64,000 nt of DNA. It comes from Lathyrus oleraceus. Its lineage: Eukaryota; Streptophyta; Magnoliopsida; Fabales; Fabaceae. Below are positions 21,794 through 33,757 of the stretch, one piece after another. The first letter of the stretch is position 1, and every line of letters begins with the position of its first letter. The stretch lies in the NCBI RefSeq assembly GCF_024323335.1, contig NC_066580.1, positions 83,747,391-83,811,390 of the forward strand, given 5' to 3'. The notes beneath the pieces are model-generated. The model worked only from the letters and a program-made list of their open reading frames with translations. It was not told the origin of the DNA and ran no database searches. Position numbers and translations under genes: made by a program.

Positions 21794-23912
21794 AGGTAAC
21801 GGGACCTCTTAACCATTCTCTATCATCGTAGCATTGTATTGATACGGTACAACCTTATCATATGCATACGGGACTGGGCCCGCTAGCCGTATTACCAACG
21901 GCGAAACTGATCTATTGCTGACGTTCTTGTTACTGCTGCTGTCATACTGGATCACCAACCGCTCAGGCTGCTTAAAATCGGGTACTATGACATTGACATC
22001 GTCATCTTCATGATGAGATTGACAAATCTGGATCATGCCTTCATCCATCAGACGCTGGATGTCCCTTTTCACCACAACACACCCTCTTGGGTTCACGCTA
22101 CAAATATCACAACCATCGTGATCATGTTCGCAGTCACTCACCATACAGATATCCTTGTGTATCTGCACCAAGGATCCACAGATAAAATGCACATCAAAAA
22201 CTTTGTACTTACCAGGACAACCGTCCACCATATTAACTAAAGAATTCCCATGAGCGGGCAAAGGGTTAGCTTTCAGATTAGGTGCGCGGTCTTCAAAAGA
22301 CACCATGCCACTCTTCATAAGCTTTTGCACCTCATACTTCAGCGGATAATAGTTTTCAATATCATGCCCAGGTGCACCCTGACGAAAAGCACAGCGAAGC
22401 TCAGGTTTATACCACCACGGAACTGGTTCTGGGATCTGCGGTGGGTTCCTCGGTTGAGTCAAGTTTTTGAGGACTAATGATGGGTATAGTTCTGCATATG
22501 ACATAGGAATTGGGTCAAAAGAGACCTTCTTCCTCTCGAAGTTCTGTTGCTGATTGTTGTTAGAATTATTGTTATTGTAGGTGTTTGTTCTTTGTTGCGG
22601 TTGTTGTTGTTGACGTTGATTTTGATATTGATGTTGTTTTTGTTGTTGTTGAATTGGTGTTGTTTGCTGGTTAGAAAATACTAGAATAATGGAAGATACT
22701 TGATGATGATGATGTTGACGGGGTGGTGGATTTCTTCTTGCTTGAGGCCTCCTCTGTCTCCCCCTGGAAGTTGCATTGGTTTCATTATCCTTCCTCTTGC
22801 TGAAACTACTCCCATACTTCTTACTGGTTGACGCCTCCTCTTTTTACAAACGTCCTTCACGGACCCCCTCTTCAAGTCTCATCCCCATATTCACCATTTT
22901 GGTAAAATCACTAGGGGCACTGGCGATCATGCGTTCTTAGTAAAATGAACTCAGGTTTTTTAGAAAGATTTTTGTCATCTCTTTCTCCTCTAGAGGAGGA
23001 GTGATCTGGGAAGCCAACTCCCTCCATCGCTGTGCATACTCCTTGAATGTCTCCTTATCTTTCTGAGACATGGACCTCAGTTGGTCCCTATCCGGCGCCA
23101 TATCTATGTTGTATTTATACTGCTTCACAAAAGCCTCACGTAGATCATTGAAATTGCGAATGCTTGCACTGTCTAACCCCATATACCAACGGAGTGCAAC
23201 ACCTGTCAGGCTATCCTGGAAGTAGTAAATCAACAATTGGTCATTATCTGTCTGGGTTGACATCTTGCGGGCATACATCACAACATGACTGAGTGGACAA
23301 GAATTCCCATTTATACTTCTCAAAGTCAGGCACTTTGAATTTCACTAGGATTTTCACATTGGGTACCAAGCACTGTTCAGCAACACTCTTCACAAACAGA
23401 TCTTTACCTCTCAGCGTCTTAAATTCCTTGTGCAGCTCAAGAAATTGGTCTTTCATTTCATTCATATTTTCATAGATGTCCGGGCCCTCAGATGGCTCGG
23501 AATGATAGATGGTGTCCTCTACGCGAGGCAAAGTATGCACAACGGGAGGTGGCACAGACATGACCGGGCAAGATGTCGGCATGGAAGCAAATGTAGGCGC
23601 AAATCCTTCTGGCACAAAGTTCAGAGGCATTCCCCATGGGAATCCAGTAGGCAGGTTTGGCGCGAAGTGGGCGGTCGCAGCAGGCACGGTAGAGGTAACC
23701 ACTTCAGAAATAACTGTCCTTGCAGGAGGAGTTGCAGACGTTGGAGAAGTTTGACTTTGGGCAACAAGAACTGAATCCATCATGGAAGTCTGTCGGGCAA
23801 TTTCCTCTTTCAGCTCTCGGTTCTCTTGTTCAAGGTGCTCCATGATTCTTGGATGATTAGCTCTGGTGTTGTACCGGTGAGTCAGCTTGGCTAAAGCATA
23901 GAAGAACACCAA
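21794..23912 (-). pseudogene. Ogre-1 gag, frameshifted
   Basis: The N-terminal part (first ATG in frame at 23843) has a coiled-coil start MEHLEQENRELKEEIARQ, a proline/valine-rich stretch and LRGKDLFVKS. A frameshift near 23300 leads to the core gag domain (LLIYYFQDSLTGVALRWY, RWRELASQITPPLEE; retrotransposon gag family). A glutamine/asparagine-rich low-complexity tract follows at 22545-22670, then WYKPELRCAFRQGAPGHD, a zinc-knuckle-like motif in which the last Cys is Tyr (ENYYPLK). Stops after SSFY (22937) and MIENG (21809) disable it. Confidence 0.85.
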
Positions 23913-24148
23913 TCAGACACCTGGCAAAAACCTGTTTATGCAAATGATGCATGAAATGCAATGCTTGATTATTTTTTCATTTCCAAGGAACTTACTATAT
24001 CATTTGCAAATATATAATATTTAAATGGCAATTGCAATAATTTGCTATAACCAAAAATCTCTTTTTATTTAAATAAATTGGAAGGATTACACTGAGTACA
24101 ATTTCAAAAACCAAAATAAAAAGATAAGAGAAAAGGAGACTAGTCATC

Positions 24149-25557
24149 CTAAGGATCCCTATCAAAGATGTCAGAAGATCTAGCTGAAGGCGCGTACTTC
24201 CTTCGAATGCGACGAATCTCGGTCTCAAAAGAAGCCTTCATCTGAGTCTTCTCGAGGACAAGCTGGTCAATAATCATCTTCCAGGCAACGGAAGGCTGAG
24301 GCATGCTAGAAGATGAAGCCTCTGGATCTCTTTGTCTCTTCGTCACTCGGTCTTCAAGTAGCTCAATCAGTGCATCTTTGTCCTTAGACTCCAACTGCAA
24401 GTCTTCATGCTTCTTGCTCAAAGCATGGAAACGCTCTTCCCACACATCCTTCTCTTGCTTCATCTTGGTGAGCGCGTCTTCTAACTCCTCTACATCTTGG
24501 TTAGGGAGAGTTAATGGCTCAACCACAACCATAGACATAGGTCTTTCACAAGATAAGGCATCTTCAACTCCATAGCTCTCTTCTTCACCCAAAGAGTGTA
24601 AGCTTCCAAAGCTACACAATTGCGCGGACCAAGCTCTGATATTCCTTTCTTATGCACATTATGCCGAACATGCACAATCTTCTACTTCAAATGTTGGGGA
24701 TCTTTACCCTCTTGATAGAAAAGACCTTCTAACAAAGTGTTATTAGGCTTGTCTCTCAAGTGGAACCCAAGTTGACAATGAGCCAAAGCAGGGTTGTAGC
24801 TGATTCCTCCTTGTGTACCAATGAGAGGCACATTTGAGAATTCACCACAACTATCAATAATCTCCAAACTTCTTAAAGACGGATCATACCAAACTATATC
24901 ATCATTAGTAAGAGACATAAGTCTCTGAGACCACCTTAGACATTGTTTGTTCTCCACAAAAGCAGGTGCCTAAGGCTAGTGCGAAATAAACCACTTGTAA
25001 AAAAGAGGAATGCAATAGACAATCGTTCCACCACCCTTAGAATTCCTTAGATGCAAAGAGAAATACATATCACCCAACAAAGTAGGCATAGGATTCCCAA
25101 TCAAGAAAAGTCTAATGGCGTTAACATCAACAAAACCGTCAATGTTAGGGAACAAAGCTAATCCATAGATGAGCAACACAAAGATAGCTTCAAAAGTGTC
25201 CACATTACCAGCTTGAGAAAAAGTGGTAGCTTCCTTGATGAGGAACACAAATGGAAACCAAGTTATTCCCAAAGGCACTCTACTAGAAACTGGTATTCCC
25301 AAAAGATGAGAATACTCCTCCAAGGTAGGCACAAGCTAAAAATCTGGGAAAGTGAAACAATGGTAGAGAGGATCATAGAACTACACCACCACACTCAAGA
25401 GTCCTTTAATTACATCAGCAGACAAGATGGACAGAAGCTTCCCATGACATTGTTTGAAGTCCAAGGGATCTAATACAAAAGATGCTAGCTTCCTTAACTC
25501 TTTCAAGTCGGGACATCTGAAACTGTACTTCTTAGTGTTCCTTCGTCCACAATCCAT
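24149..25557 (-). pseudogene. Ogre ORF1 (DUF7745-like domain plus coiled coil), degenerate
   Basis: An ATG at 25557 starts MDCGRRNTKKYSFRCPDL. In-frame stops occur at 25381-25383, 25336-25338, 24976-24978, 24970-24972 and 24682-24684, and a frameshift near 24620. Between stops the reading LPTLEEYSHLLGIPV-like (PTLEEYSHLLGIPV here), VDVNAIRLFLIGNPMPTLL and YFSLHLRN resembles the plant domain annotated DUF7745, which commonly precedes gag in legume Ogre elements. The last part (24149-24619) is coiled coil (EELEDALTKMKQEKDVWEER, LLEDRV). Ogre elements characteristically carry an extra ORF of unknown function upstream of gag. The family name is from memory. Confidence 0.7.
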
Positions 25558-26396
25558 GGTCTGAAAATATTTGCAAATAATACCTTAGTTCCTTGAAATT
25601 TTCGTGTGAAGAATGTTATGATGCGCATGAATGCATGAATGCAACAATCACAAATAAGGGATCACACACAAGGAAAACAAAGGTCAAGGGATGAATTAAG
25701 TCATTGTCAAGATCAATCATCCATTTTGGTGGATTATGGTTTTTACCTTATCAACACCCAAGTTCCATTGATATTGACAAGACTTGATTAGATCAACCAA
25801 GAATCAAGGGTTTGTTGCAATTTACGAGCATGGAATCTAGGTAAGAACCATCCCAAAAGAGTGAACTAAGGGTAAAAACCTGTAGATCGTGTTCTAAAAA
25901 GTTCCCAGAGTCTTAATTCCATCTATCAGATATTACGGGTTAAGATGACTGACTCATCGACCCATAATACTCTCAAGAGAAACTCGTCTGAGTGTAGTAT
26001 CGCGTAACAACTGTTATCAAGTCTACACCTGAATAGTTTCCGCACTACGTCCTAAATAGGCCAAGATAGGTTAGGTGTCCTAAGGTCCTCAGCTTCTCAG
26101 ACCCAATTAGAAACAGTAATGCGTAATCACAAATACTTGTGTGACATTTCCAAATCCAAAGGAGTCTCCACTGAGCAGATGGATCTCAATCCAACTTGTT
26201 AAGGACTACTCCACACAAGTCTAACATGACTATACCATCCTCCTATCTTAATTGCACTCAAGTTCGAGTTAGAACTTATCTCACCACTCAGAGATCACCA
26301 AGCACAACAAGCAGATTATATCACACATACATATATACAAACATCACATATATACAAATATATGCACACAAAAAGTAGGCTAAACCCACTGGAGAC
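25558..26396 (-). other. Ogre-1 5' untranslated leader
   Basis: The leader lies between primer-binding site and ORF1. It shows no coding frame of note and contains an A/T/C-rich ATATATACAAACATCACATA stretch near 26330. It would hold the packaging signal, but I cannot point to one. Confidence 0.6.
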
Positions 26397-26397
26397 T

Positions 26398-26417
26398 ACT
26401 CCCCAGCAGAGTCGCCA
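26398..26417 (-). other. Primer-binding site, tRNA-Arg type
   Basis: The - strand reads TGGCGACTCTGCTGGGGAGT, nine bases inside the LTR end at 26427. It pairs with the 3' end of a plant tRNA-Arg (...CCCCAGCGGAGTCGCCA) with one wobble-tolerated difference. tRNA-Arg priming is typical of Ogre elements. This fixes the LTR border and the - strand orientation. Confidence 0.8.
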
Positions 26418-26426
26418 CTTAATTTA

Positions 26427-26870
26427 TGTAGCAGGAAATTCATGATCATCAAGCTATTGACAAGCTAGAGATCAATTAACAAGAGTCGCCACCGCGCTTT
26501 TATTGTTTCCAAGGAAAAAGGGAAAAAGTACGAACAAAACCCAATAAGTAAGAAGTTTTCAAATAAAAACTAATGAAAGTCAGAGATCACAGGTAAGGGG
26601 GTTGGTTACACAGAGGGAAGATATTAGCACCCAAAGTATCCTAGGTACAGTAGCGGGAAATTCATGATCATCAAGCTATTGACAAGCTAGAGATCAATTA
26701 ACAAGAGTCGCCACCGCGCTTTTATTGTTTCCAAGGGAAAAGGAAAAAAGTACGAACAAATCCCAAATAGTAAGAAGTTTTCAAATAAAAACTAATAAAA
26801 GTCAGAGATCACAGGTAAGGAGGTTGGTTACACAGAGGGAAGGTGTTAGTACCCAAACTGTCCTAGGTAC
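26427..26870. repeat. Direct 222-bp repeat at the LTR terminus
   Basis: Two copies start at 26427 and 26649. The same duplication is present in the 3' LTR (7038/7260 and 15632/15854), so it existed in the element before insertion. Confidence 0.85.
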
Positions 26871-29800
26871 TCCTAGGGAGCCCTTTTTGTGTGCATATAT
26901 ATATTTATACAAAGTGATGTTTACAAGCAAATAGAATTGGGGGATGAGAAAAGAATTCATTAATTATATTTTTGTGTTTGACAAGACCTTCGGTCTTGTG
27001 CCTACGTATCAACATAAAAATGAGGGATCAAAACCTCGTAGTTCGTGCTATGAATTTCAAAATGAGTGTGTTGGTTTTAACAAAATTTAAGTTTGAAAGG
27101 CACAAAGGCCTGAAAGTGATTTGAATGAGTTAGTTCTTTTGGGATTTTTGAAAGTTTAAGTCAAATATAGTTAAGTTTATTCACAAGTTTGATTTAAGAA
27201 AATAAGTTTGAAAATGCAATGGCATAAGGCCAAAGTTTCTATCTTTTTGAAAGTGGTCAAAGTTTAGAACAAAAGTAGTTCACACAAAGCAGGTTTTGAA
27301 AATGGAGGAAGAGATTTTGAAATTAAAGAAATGGGGAGAAGATGAAGAGACTATGCTTGCACAAAATTTAAAAGTTTAAAGTTGAAAAGATCTGACCAAA
27401 TGAGTAGCAATCTAATAGACAAGTATGTCAATAGAAACTTAGAATTCCCTTGGACTTTTAGAATCAAGCAACACACAAAAGCACAATTAATATCTTGAAT
27501 AGCAAGGTATCAAATAAAGATGGCCACATCCAAGCTTATCCACTTCATGATCTTCTTCAAAATAGCCCATGTAGCAGATGAATTCCATAGGTCACAGACT
27601 CAAAATAAAAACTTCACAGTGATCATGTTACAGATGAACTGGAGAGATCTTCAAAGATGTATCAGATGAATTCAGATTCCAAGCACTTGGTTCTTCAACA
27701 AATTGGCATTGGCCAAGTCTATTAACAAAGGAATGTTGCCTAAGTTTTAAGTCCATTTGGGCAAGATCAAACCAACAGTCCACTCAAAAGTCTTTTAGGG
27801 TCTTTGTTATCATTATGTACATTAAATGGTCAAAGACCATACAAACAAACAAAGTAACACAAACAAAATATATTATACAATATGGTCCAAATCGACAAAG
27901 TGAAAATTGCATTAACATAAACAATTAGAATGATATGTATAATGACAAATGAAATAAAGTGCTAAAGTAAATTGCATTAAAGTAAAAGCTTGAAATTAAA
28001 AGTTAATAGTTAGTAAGTTAGTAGTTAGTTTTGTTTTGCTTTTGATTTCAAGACATTCTTTGGAGAACACTCAACCCACTTTCCACAAGCATGGATCCTT
28101 GAACCAAAACATCTTCCAAAGGAAGGAAAGAAGGCCAAGTTTCCACACAATATCATGGAAGAGGGGAGACTTACAATCTCACTAACTAGAATGCTTATGC
28201 CTTTTGTATCACAAATTTAGCGTTATGTTAAGCAATCGTAATTGGACTTATGTATAAATCAAAACTATTTGAGGTTGGACAATAGACTTTTGGTGTTAAT
28301 GCATGTTGGAGACATAGTATTATGAACTATGCTCATTAAACATACCACACACAAAAAATATGCAAAAGGTGTGGCCTAATCTCATCCATACTCATGTTAA
28401 TCTTTCAATCAACTAGCATTAGGACTTCGAGATGTCATTGGCCAATTGGAAATGAATGAATGAAGAAGGGGAATTAGATGAAGGGGAATGGGATGAATGA
28501 GATCACAAATTGGTCAAAGGAGGACTTTTATTAAATTAATATCATTCATTCATTTTGGGAGATGGAATGTACATTCCATCAATCCCCTAAATTCAATGAT
28601 ATTAACTTGACAAAGTCAAATCAACTTTGACCAAGGCCCAACAACAAACAATCAAACTCAATTAAGTCAATACAAATGGTCAACACAATTTAAATGACAT
28701 TTATTCAATTAAAAATAATAAAATAATGCATTAAATTCAAATATGTTTTGTTCAAATCCTAAAATCTCATCAAAACACCAAAGAAGTGGCCATGAGATTT
28801 ATCATAGGTCAAACAAGGTCAAAGGACCTTGGAGAAAAAATTTCATAATTTTTGGACATTTAAAAATATTTTTAAACAATTAAAAACAAATGCAAAATCA
28901 ATTAATTCATGAAAAATATTAATAAGGATCCAAAAAAAAATTTTAATTCAGAATATGAAAGAGAAAAATATTTGAATTTTTTTGGTGAAAGTCCCATATT
29001 TTTTGGATCAATATTAAATTTAATATGAATTATTGAAGAAAATGCAATAAAAATAAAATTCTGAAAATGCTAAAGTACGTGGACCATCAGATCTCCCTCA
29101 TTAATTGAGGTGGCAGATCTGATGATCCAAAACACGCGTTCCATGTACACCCGAGTCAACCGCGTGGCAAAAGGAGTGATCACAAAGAACGATCCAAATT
29201 AGAACATGAGACTTGGATCAAGTGGTTCAAATACAAGACACATCATCACCGGAGCCAGAGCTTCGGTTGTCTTCTCCGGTGAGCTTCACCAGACTGATCG
29301 ACATGATCTGAGTTGCTTCGATTTGGCCTCAAAGCAACTCAATCTTCTTGCCTACATTGGTAGGTCTTCAGACAACCAAAAAATCAATGGAATTGAGCAA
29401 TAAATTGAGAGAATCGAAGAGTTTAAAATTTCTACAAATTACCTTCAATGGAGGTTTGAACACGATGGATCTTGATCTGAATTGTGCTTGGCTTCACTTC
29501 AATTGCTTGCAGGAGAGGAATGGAAAGGTTTAGAAGCAATGGACTCCTGGAGAATTGAATTCTAAAACAGTGGAGATTCATGCTCAAATTCAAATGAATT
29601 TATCAGGGTTATTCTATGAGAGTGAAGGGTTTTCAATGGAGATTCAAAGTTGGCGCAATGTGTGTGTTAAATCTGAGCATAAGGGCCTCAATTTATAGGG
29701 AAATCAAATGATATTTGCACACTCTCTCCACTTTCCAAATTTGGTAAAATGATGATGCCATGCTGCATGGGCGCACATAGGCCCGTGGAATGATGGTTTG

Positions 29801-31210
29801 AAGGTCCAAATTGAAGATCAGATGCTTTGAATATTTATTGGATTGCAAGGCACATGTGAATTGTTGCTTGAAGTTGGATCCATGCCAAATGATATCAGCC
29901 TGTTTAAGCCATGCGCAACCCATGCATTTCTCATCGAAAATGAATGAATTTGATCTCTTTGGAAAGGTGAGATCAAGAGGAACAAGTTTGATGTTGAACA
30001 CTTTTTCATTTGGAGCTTGGAAATTGGAAAAATTTGAGGTGGAAGTTTGGAAAAATTTGACATATCAAAATTTTTCTAAGTGTCAAGCCTTATGTCTCAA
30101 TATTCCACCTTGATTACCTTTTTATGGGAGCTTCAAATGAGAAAAGTGTATTCATCAAAGTTGTAGATATCTCAAAGACATTCAAAATAGTCACCAATTT
30201 CATGTCATTTGGATTTGAAATAATAGAGTTATGCATTTTTGAAGTTTGGGAAAATCACTTGATCAATGGTATAGGTAAAAAGTGACCTATAATGTAGCCT
30301 TATATCACATGCTCAAAAAAGTTGGATTAGCTCCTACTCCAAACATCAAAGTTGAAGCAGACACATTGAATTTAATTTTTCAACTTGGAAATCTTTCATC
30401 TCATAAAAATTTAGCAAGTTATGGCCTTAAGAAGTTGACTTTCAAATTAGGGTTTAGACAAAATGACCTATAATGTTTCAACATAAAAAGTGATTTTCCA
30501 AGCAAAATTAGCTCTAGGGATCAACATGAAAGTTGTTTGGAATGTCATTTATAGTAAGTTTTATCTTGGAATCATTTTCATATGGTGAAAATTGTAGGAG
30601 ATAGGGTCTAGGGAGACCCAGTTCTGATCAGATGAATTCATCTGGCCAACCACCATCAACCAACTTGCTAATTTCCAATTCTCTTGACTTTATTGGCTCA
30701 TGGTAGATCATATATACATAAGGTGATGAAATTTGAAGTGTCCCTTGAGAAATTTGATCAATTGGTGAAATAGCTTGTTGGAAAAGTTACTCAAGATACC
30801 TAGTCAAACTAGGGTTTCCAAGGCAAATCACCCTCAAAATCTTGAATAAAACTTGATAAATATAACATGTAGAAGCAATTGGGACTCATATATGATGTTC
30901 ATAACCATTCTTTCATCAATTCATGGTTGTGCTCTTTGTTCATGAGGGTCTCAAACCCTAGATGTGATCAATGAATCAATGAGATCATGCCCTACCTACA
31001 AAAGAGTTAGACAAATGCAAAGACATATTTTTGGTATTTTTTTTAGTGAAATGATATAATACAAGTATGATATAATCACAAAGTGCTTGGTGATCTCTCC
31101 CAAAAAAAACCCAATGAAAGAGGTAAGGAGGATGCCAAGGTATGATCCCAATGCTTATGCTTATGATGGAATTACATGAGGGATCTTAGGGTCAAAATTG
31201 GGGTCTTACA
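26427..31210 (-). mobile_element. 5' LTR of Ogre-1, about 4.8 kb
   Basis: On the - strand it begins TGTAAGACCCCAATTTTGAC at 31210, the usual start of legume Ogre LTRs, and ends ...CCTGCTACA at 26427 beside the primer-binding site. Length fits the very long LTRs of Ogre. The 3' terminal 222 bp are directly repeated (26427-26648 and from 26649); the inner copy has lost the T of the terminal TG pair (AGTAGCGGG). The LTR holds only short incidental open frames. It aligns with 7038-8716 over its outer third and with 37514-50117 (minus Copia-1) over its inner part. Confidence 0.88.
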
Positions 31211-31215
31211 AGAAC
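31211..31215. repeat. Target-site duplication AGAAC of Ogre-1 (right)
   Basis: It matches AGAAC at 7033-7037 (and the duplicated 15627-15631). Five bases is the usual Ty3/gypsy length, and the host sequences on both sides rejoin into a normal promoter module. Confidence 0.85.
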
Positions 31216-31412
31216 AAAACAATTTTATTTTCTTATATGTAACAATTATTTATTTAAATTTAAAATCCAATAAATAAACAATGTGATCCTCGGTTTTGAG
31301 AAATATCTCCTAAAGTGGGCCACTTGAAAGTGGACCCATTCCAACCCCCTCAAATACCTATAAAAAAGTTTTATTATCATCAAATATCACGAGATCGAAC
31401 CTAAAACTAATA
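31216..31412 (+). promoter_or_regulatory. Promoter module of Mei2-like copy D1
   Basis: It has GTGGGCCACTTGAAAGTGGA and a TATA box TATAAAAA at 31359-31366, about 47 bp before the start-codon position. Its upstream partner module is at 6790-7037, on the other side of Ogre-1. Confidence 0.6.
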
Positions 31413-32407
31413 ACGGAAACCCTAGTTATCTCGTTGGAGAAGTTTAGCAAAGAACACAACCAGATGATATTAGAATTGAAATCCGAAGCGAATCGTCACT
31501 TAGAATTTCTCGTTCCATTCCACAACATTAAAACTCCATCCACTAAAAATTTTGTTGTTAACAAAAACAATTAAAAATAGAAACAATCTACACCTTCTTT
31601 ACCACAATACAACCATTCAAACACATCTACATCATTTACATATAGTGGTCAATTTCAATGGCAATGTTCCCCATACATGTATTCTGCTCCTTTTCGAACT
31701 TTTCTCATCACTCCTCCAGTCTAGCATCCCTTGCAAGATCATAGTAAGAAGTTGCATTGTCATTACGAGTTTGAGCACGACACAATCGTCCGCCGAGAAG
31801 ATACAAGGACTACATTAATCATTAAAAATATTCCTAACAAGTAAGAAGAATCAACAACAAATTGATCAATTTCTTTATGATAAACTCAACTTACTTTTGT
31901 CTGTTTCAATTTGTTTGAAGGTACTTTTCAAAGATGCTGCTTTGTAAAATTGAGGAGAATCACCAAGGGACTTATGATTTATTTTACTTGCCAATTGATT
32001 ATAACGTATGCATTTCAAATCATTAAAAAAATTAGGGATTTAAGTTAAGAATTTTCTATTTTGTTTCCTAATATATGTTTTTGGTTGCAAAGTCATGGTA
32101 ATTTGGGTTATGTTATCCTTAATATGCTCTTTCATTTACACATTCTCCCCTTTTATAAGGTTATAACTTTTTTTTCCCTAAATAGTTGTTTTTGTTAAAT
32201 TGCATGTAAGCCTAAATATCAAGGATTTTGTCTTGATAATTTATGTAGGATTTTCATGGAAAGATATGGAAAACACTTTTTAGCGAACAAGTTATTTCAC
32301 TTGAATTTGCATGGACTCAAGGAAAGAACACACCAGTGACACATTTTCAAAACTCTTACTGCATTTGTGAATTATGCTTCAGTCACCTTAAAGGAAACTT
32401 GTATTAA
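31413..32407 (+). pseudogene. Mei2-like RRM pseudogene D1 (best preserved exon 4)
   Basis: Exons are 31413-31840 (428 bp), 31921-32005 (85), 32091-32159 (69) and 32249-32407 (159), which would encode 246 residues. That is the size class of plant MEI2 C-terminal RRM-only proteins. The start codon is ACG, TAA stands at codon 54 (31572-31574) with further stops, and the intron 2 acceptor is AA. Exon 4 is open to its natural TAA: FHGKIWKTLFSEQVISLEFA, QGKNTPVTHFQNS, and a tail with CICELCF. The RRM strands IIKNIPNKY and NLGYVILNML are readable. Confidence 0.85.
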
Positions 32408-32824
32408 GGTAGAGATTTGTTAAAAACTATTACAGGAAACTTATTGAAAAAACAACTACATTAAAATGGACAATATTGATTCTATGAATACTTGGAATAC
32501 AATACTCTAAATATTATGCAAGATATTAAAATCTATTTTCTTTTCAAGTAAATTCTCTTTGGTGTTAGAAATAAAACAATCTTTCAATGGTGCACAGATA
32601 AATTAGCTTCTCAGGGATACGACATCTCGATTTTTCAATTGTGAGATGTGTTTCCAACTTTCATTAGGGAAAAGTTCTTTATAGACATATTGAATTTTTC
32701 AAATTAAATATTTACTTAACTACGACTTCTAGGATTAACTGTTCACGATTTGCAGCTAGGTTTTAATTTCAGTAATAGTTTTTTTACTCTTATATTGTTT
32801 GGGTCAATTCTAACGCCCAAATGA

Positions 32825-33757
32825 ACATAGTTTTATTTTATTATATGTAAAATTTATTTATTTAATTTAAATTCTATTAAATAAACAATGTAATCCTCTT
32901 TTTTTGAGAAACCTCTCCTAAAGTGGGCCACTTGAAAGTTGACCCGTTCCAACAACCCCTTCAAGTACCTATAAATATGTTTTGTTATCATCAAATATCA
33001 CGAGACCTAACCTAACTCTAACCATGGAAAACCTAGTTTGCTCGTTAGATTTAAGGAGAAAAGAACATAATAATTTTATTTCCTTATATGTAAAATTTAT
33101 TTATTTAAATTTAAAATCCATTAAATAAACAATGTCGTCGTCTTTTTTGAGAAATCTCTCCTATAGTGGGCCATTTGGAAGTGAACTCATTGCAACAACC
33201 CCTTTAAGTACCTATAAATAAGTTTTGTTATCATCAAATATCACGAGACCTAACCTAACTCTAACCATGGAAATCCTTGTTAGCTTGTTGGGGAAGATGA
33301 GCGAAGAACATACTACTTTTATTTTCTTATATGTAACATTTATTTATTTAAATTTATAATCCAGTAAATAAACAATGGGATCCTCTTTTTTGAGAAATCA
33401 CTCCTAAAGTGGGCCACTTGAAAGTGGACCAATTCCAACAACCCCTTCAAGTACCTATAAATAAATTTTTTTATCATCAAATATCACGAAACCTAACCTA
33501 ACTCTATTCATGAAAACCATGGAAACCCTAGCTAGCTCATTTGAAAAGAGGAGCATAGAACACAAACATTTTATTTTCTTATCTATAACATTTATTTATT
33601 TAAAATTAAAACTCATTAAATAAAAAATGTGATCCTCTTTTTGAGAAATCTCTCATAAAATGGGTCACTTGAAAGTGGACCCATTCCAACCCCTTCAAAT
33701 ACCTATAAATAAGTTTTGTTATCATCAAATATTAGGAGACATAACCTAACTCTAATA
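32825..33757 (+). promoter_or_regulatory. Four tandem promoter modules upstream of copy D2
   Basis: TATAAATA occurs at 32970-32977, 33213-33220, 33456-33463 and 33704-33711, spaced 243, 243 and 248 bp. Each module has the CTCCTA.AGTGGGCCA block, the TATA box, the ATCATCAAATAT leader and, in the first three, an ATG with about 50 bp of exon 1 before the next module starts. Only the last leads into a full gene copy. A polymerase start at any TATA would produce short upstream frames. Confidence 0.65.

Larger units (their letters stand above)
7038..31210 (-). mobile_element. Ogre-1: Ty3/gypsy Ogre/Tat element, internally rearranged and tandemly amplified
   Basis: The element reads on the - strand. 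The 5' LTR is at the right (26427-31210), then primer-binding site, leader, ORF1, gag, protease, intron, RT; a truncated 3' LTR is at the left (7038-8716). It ends in TG...CA and is flanked by AGAAC on both sides (7033-7037, 31211-31215), so both ends belong to one insertion. RNase H, integrase and the 5' part of the 3' LTR are missing. An 8.6-kb tandem duplication has copied the left half together with host DNA, so 10223-15631 inside these limits is host Mei2-like sequence. The element cannot be autonomous. Confidence 0.8.

Noticed and set aside
23293..23774. Open frames on the + strand across gag (23293-23774)
   Set aside because: They are antisense shadows of the gag coding region on the - strand.
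29206..30473. Several 60-100 codon open frames in 29206-30473
   Set aside because: They overlap on both strands within the Ogre 5' LTR, have no recognisable motif and are not kept open in the Ogre-2 LTR.
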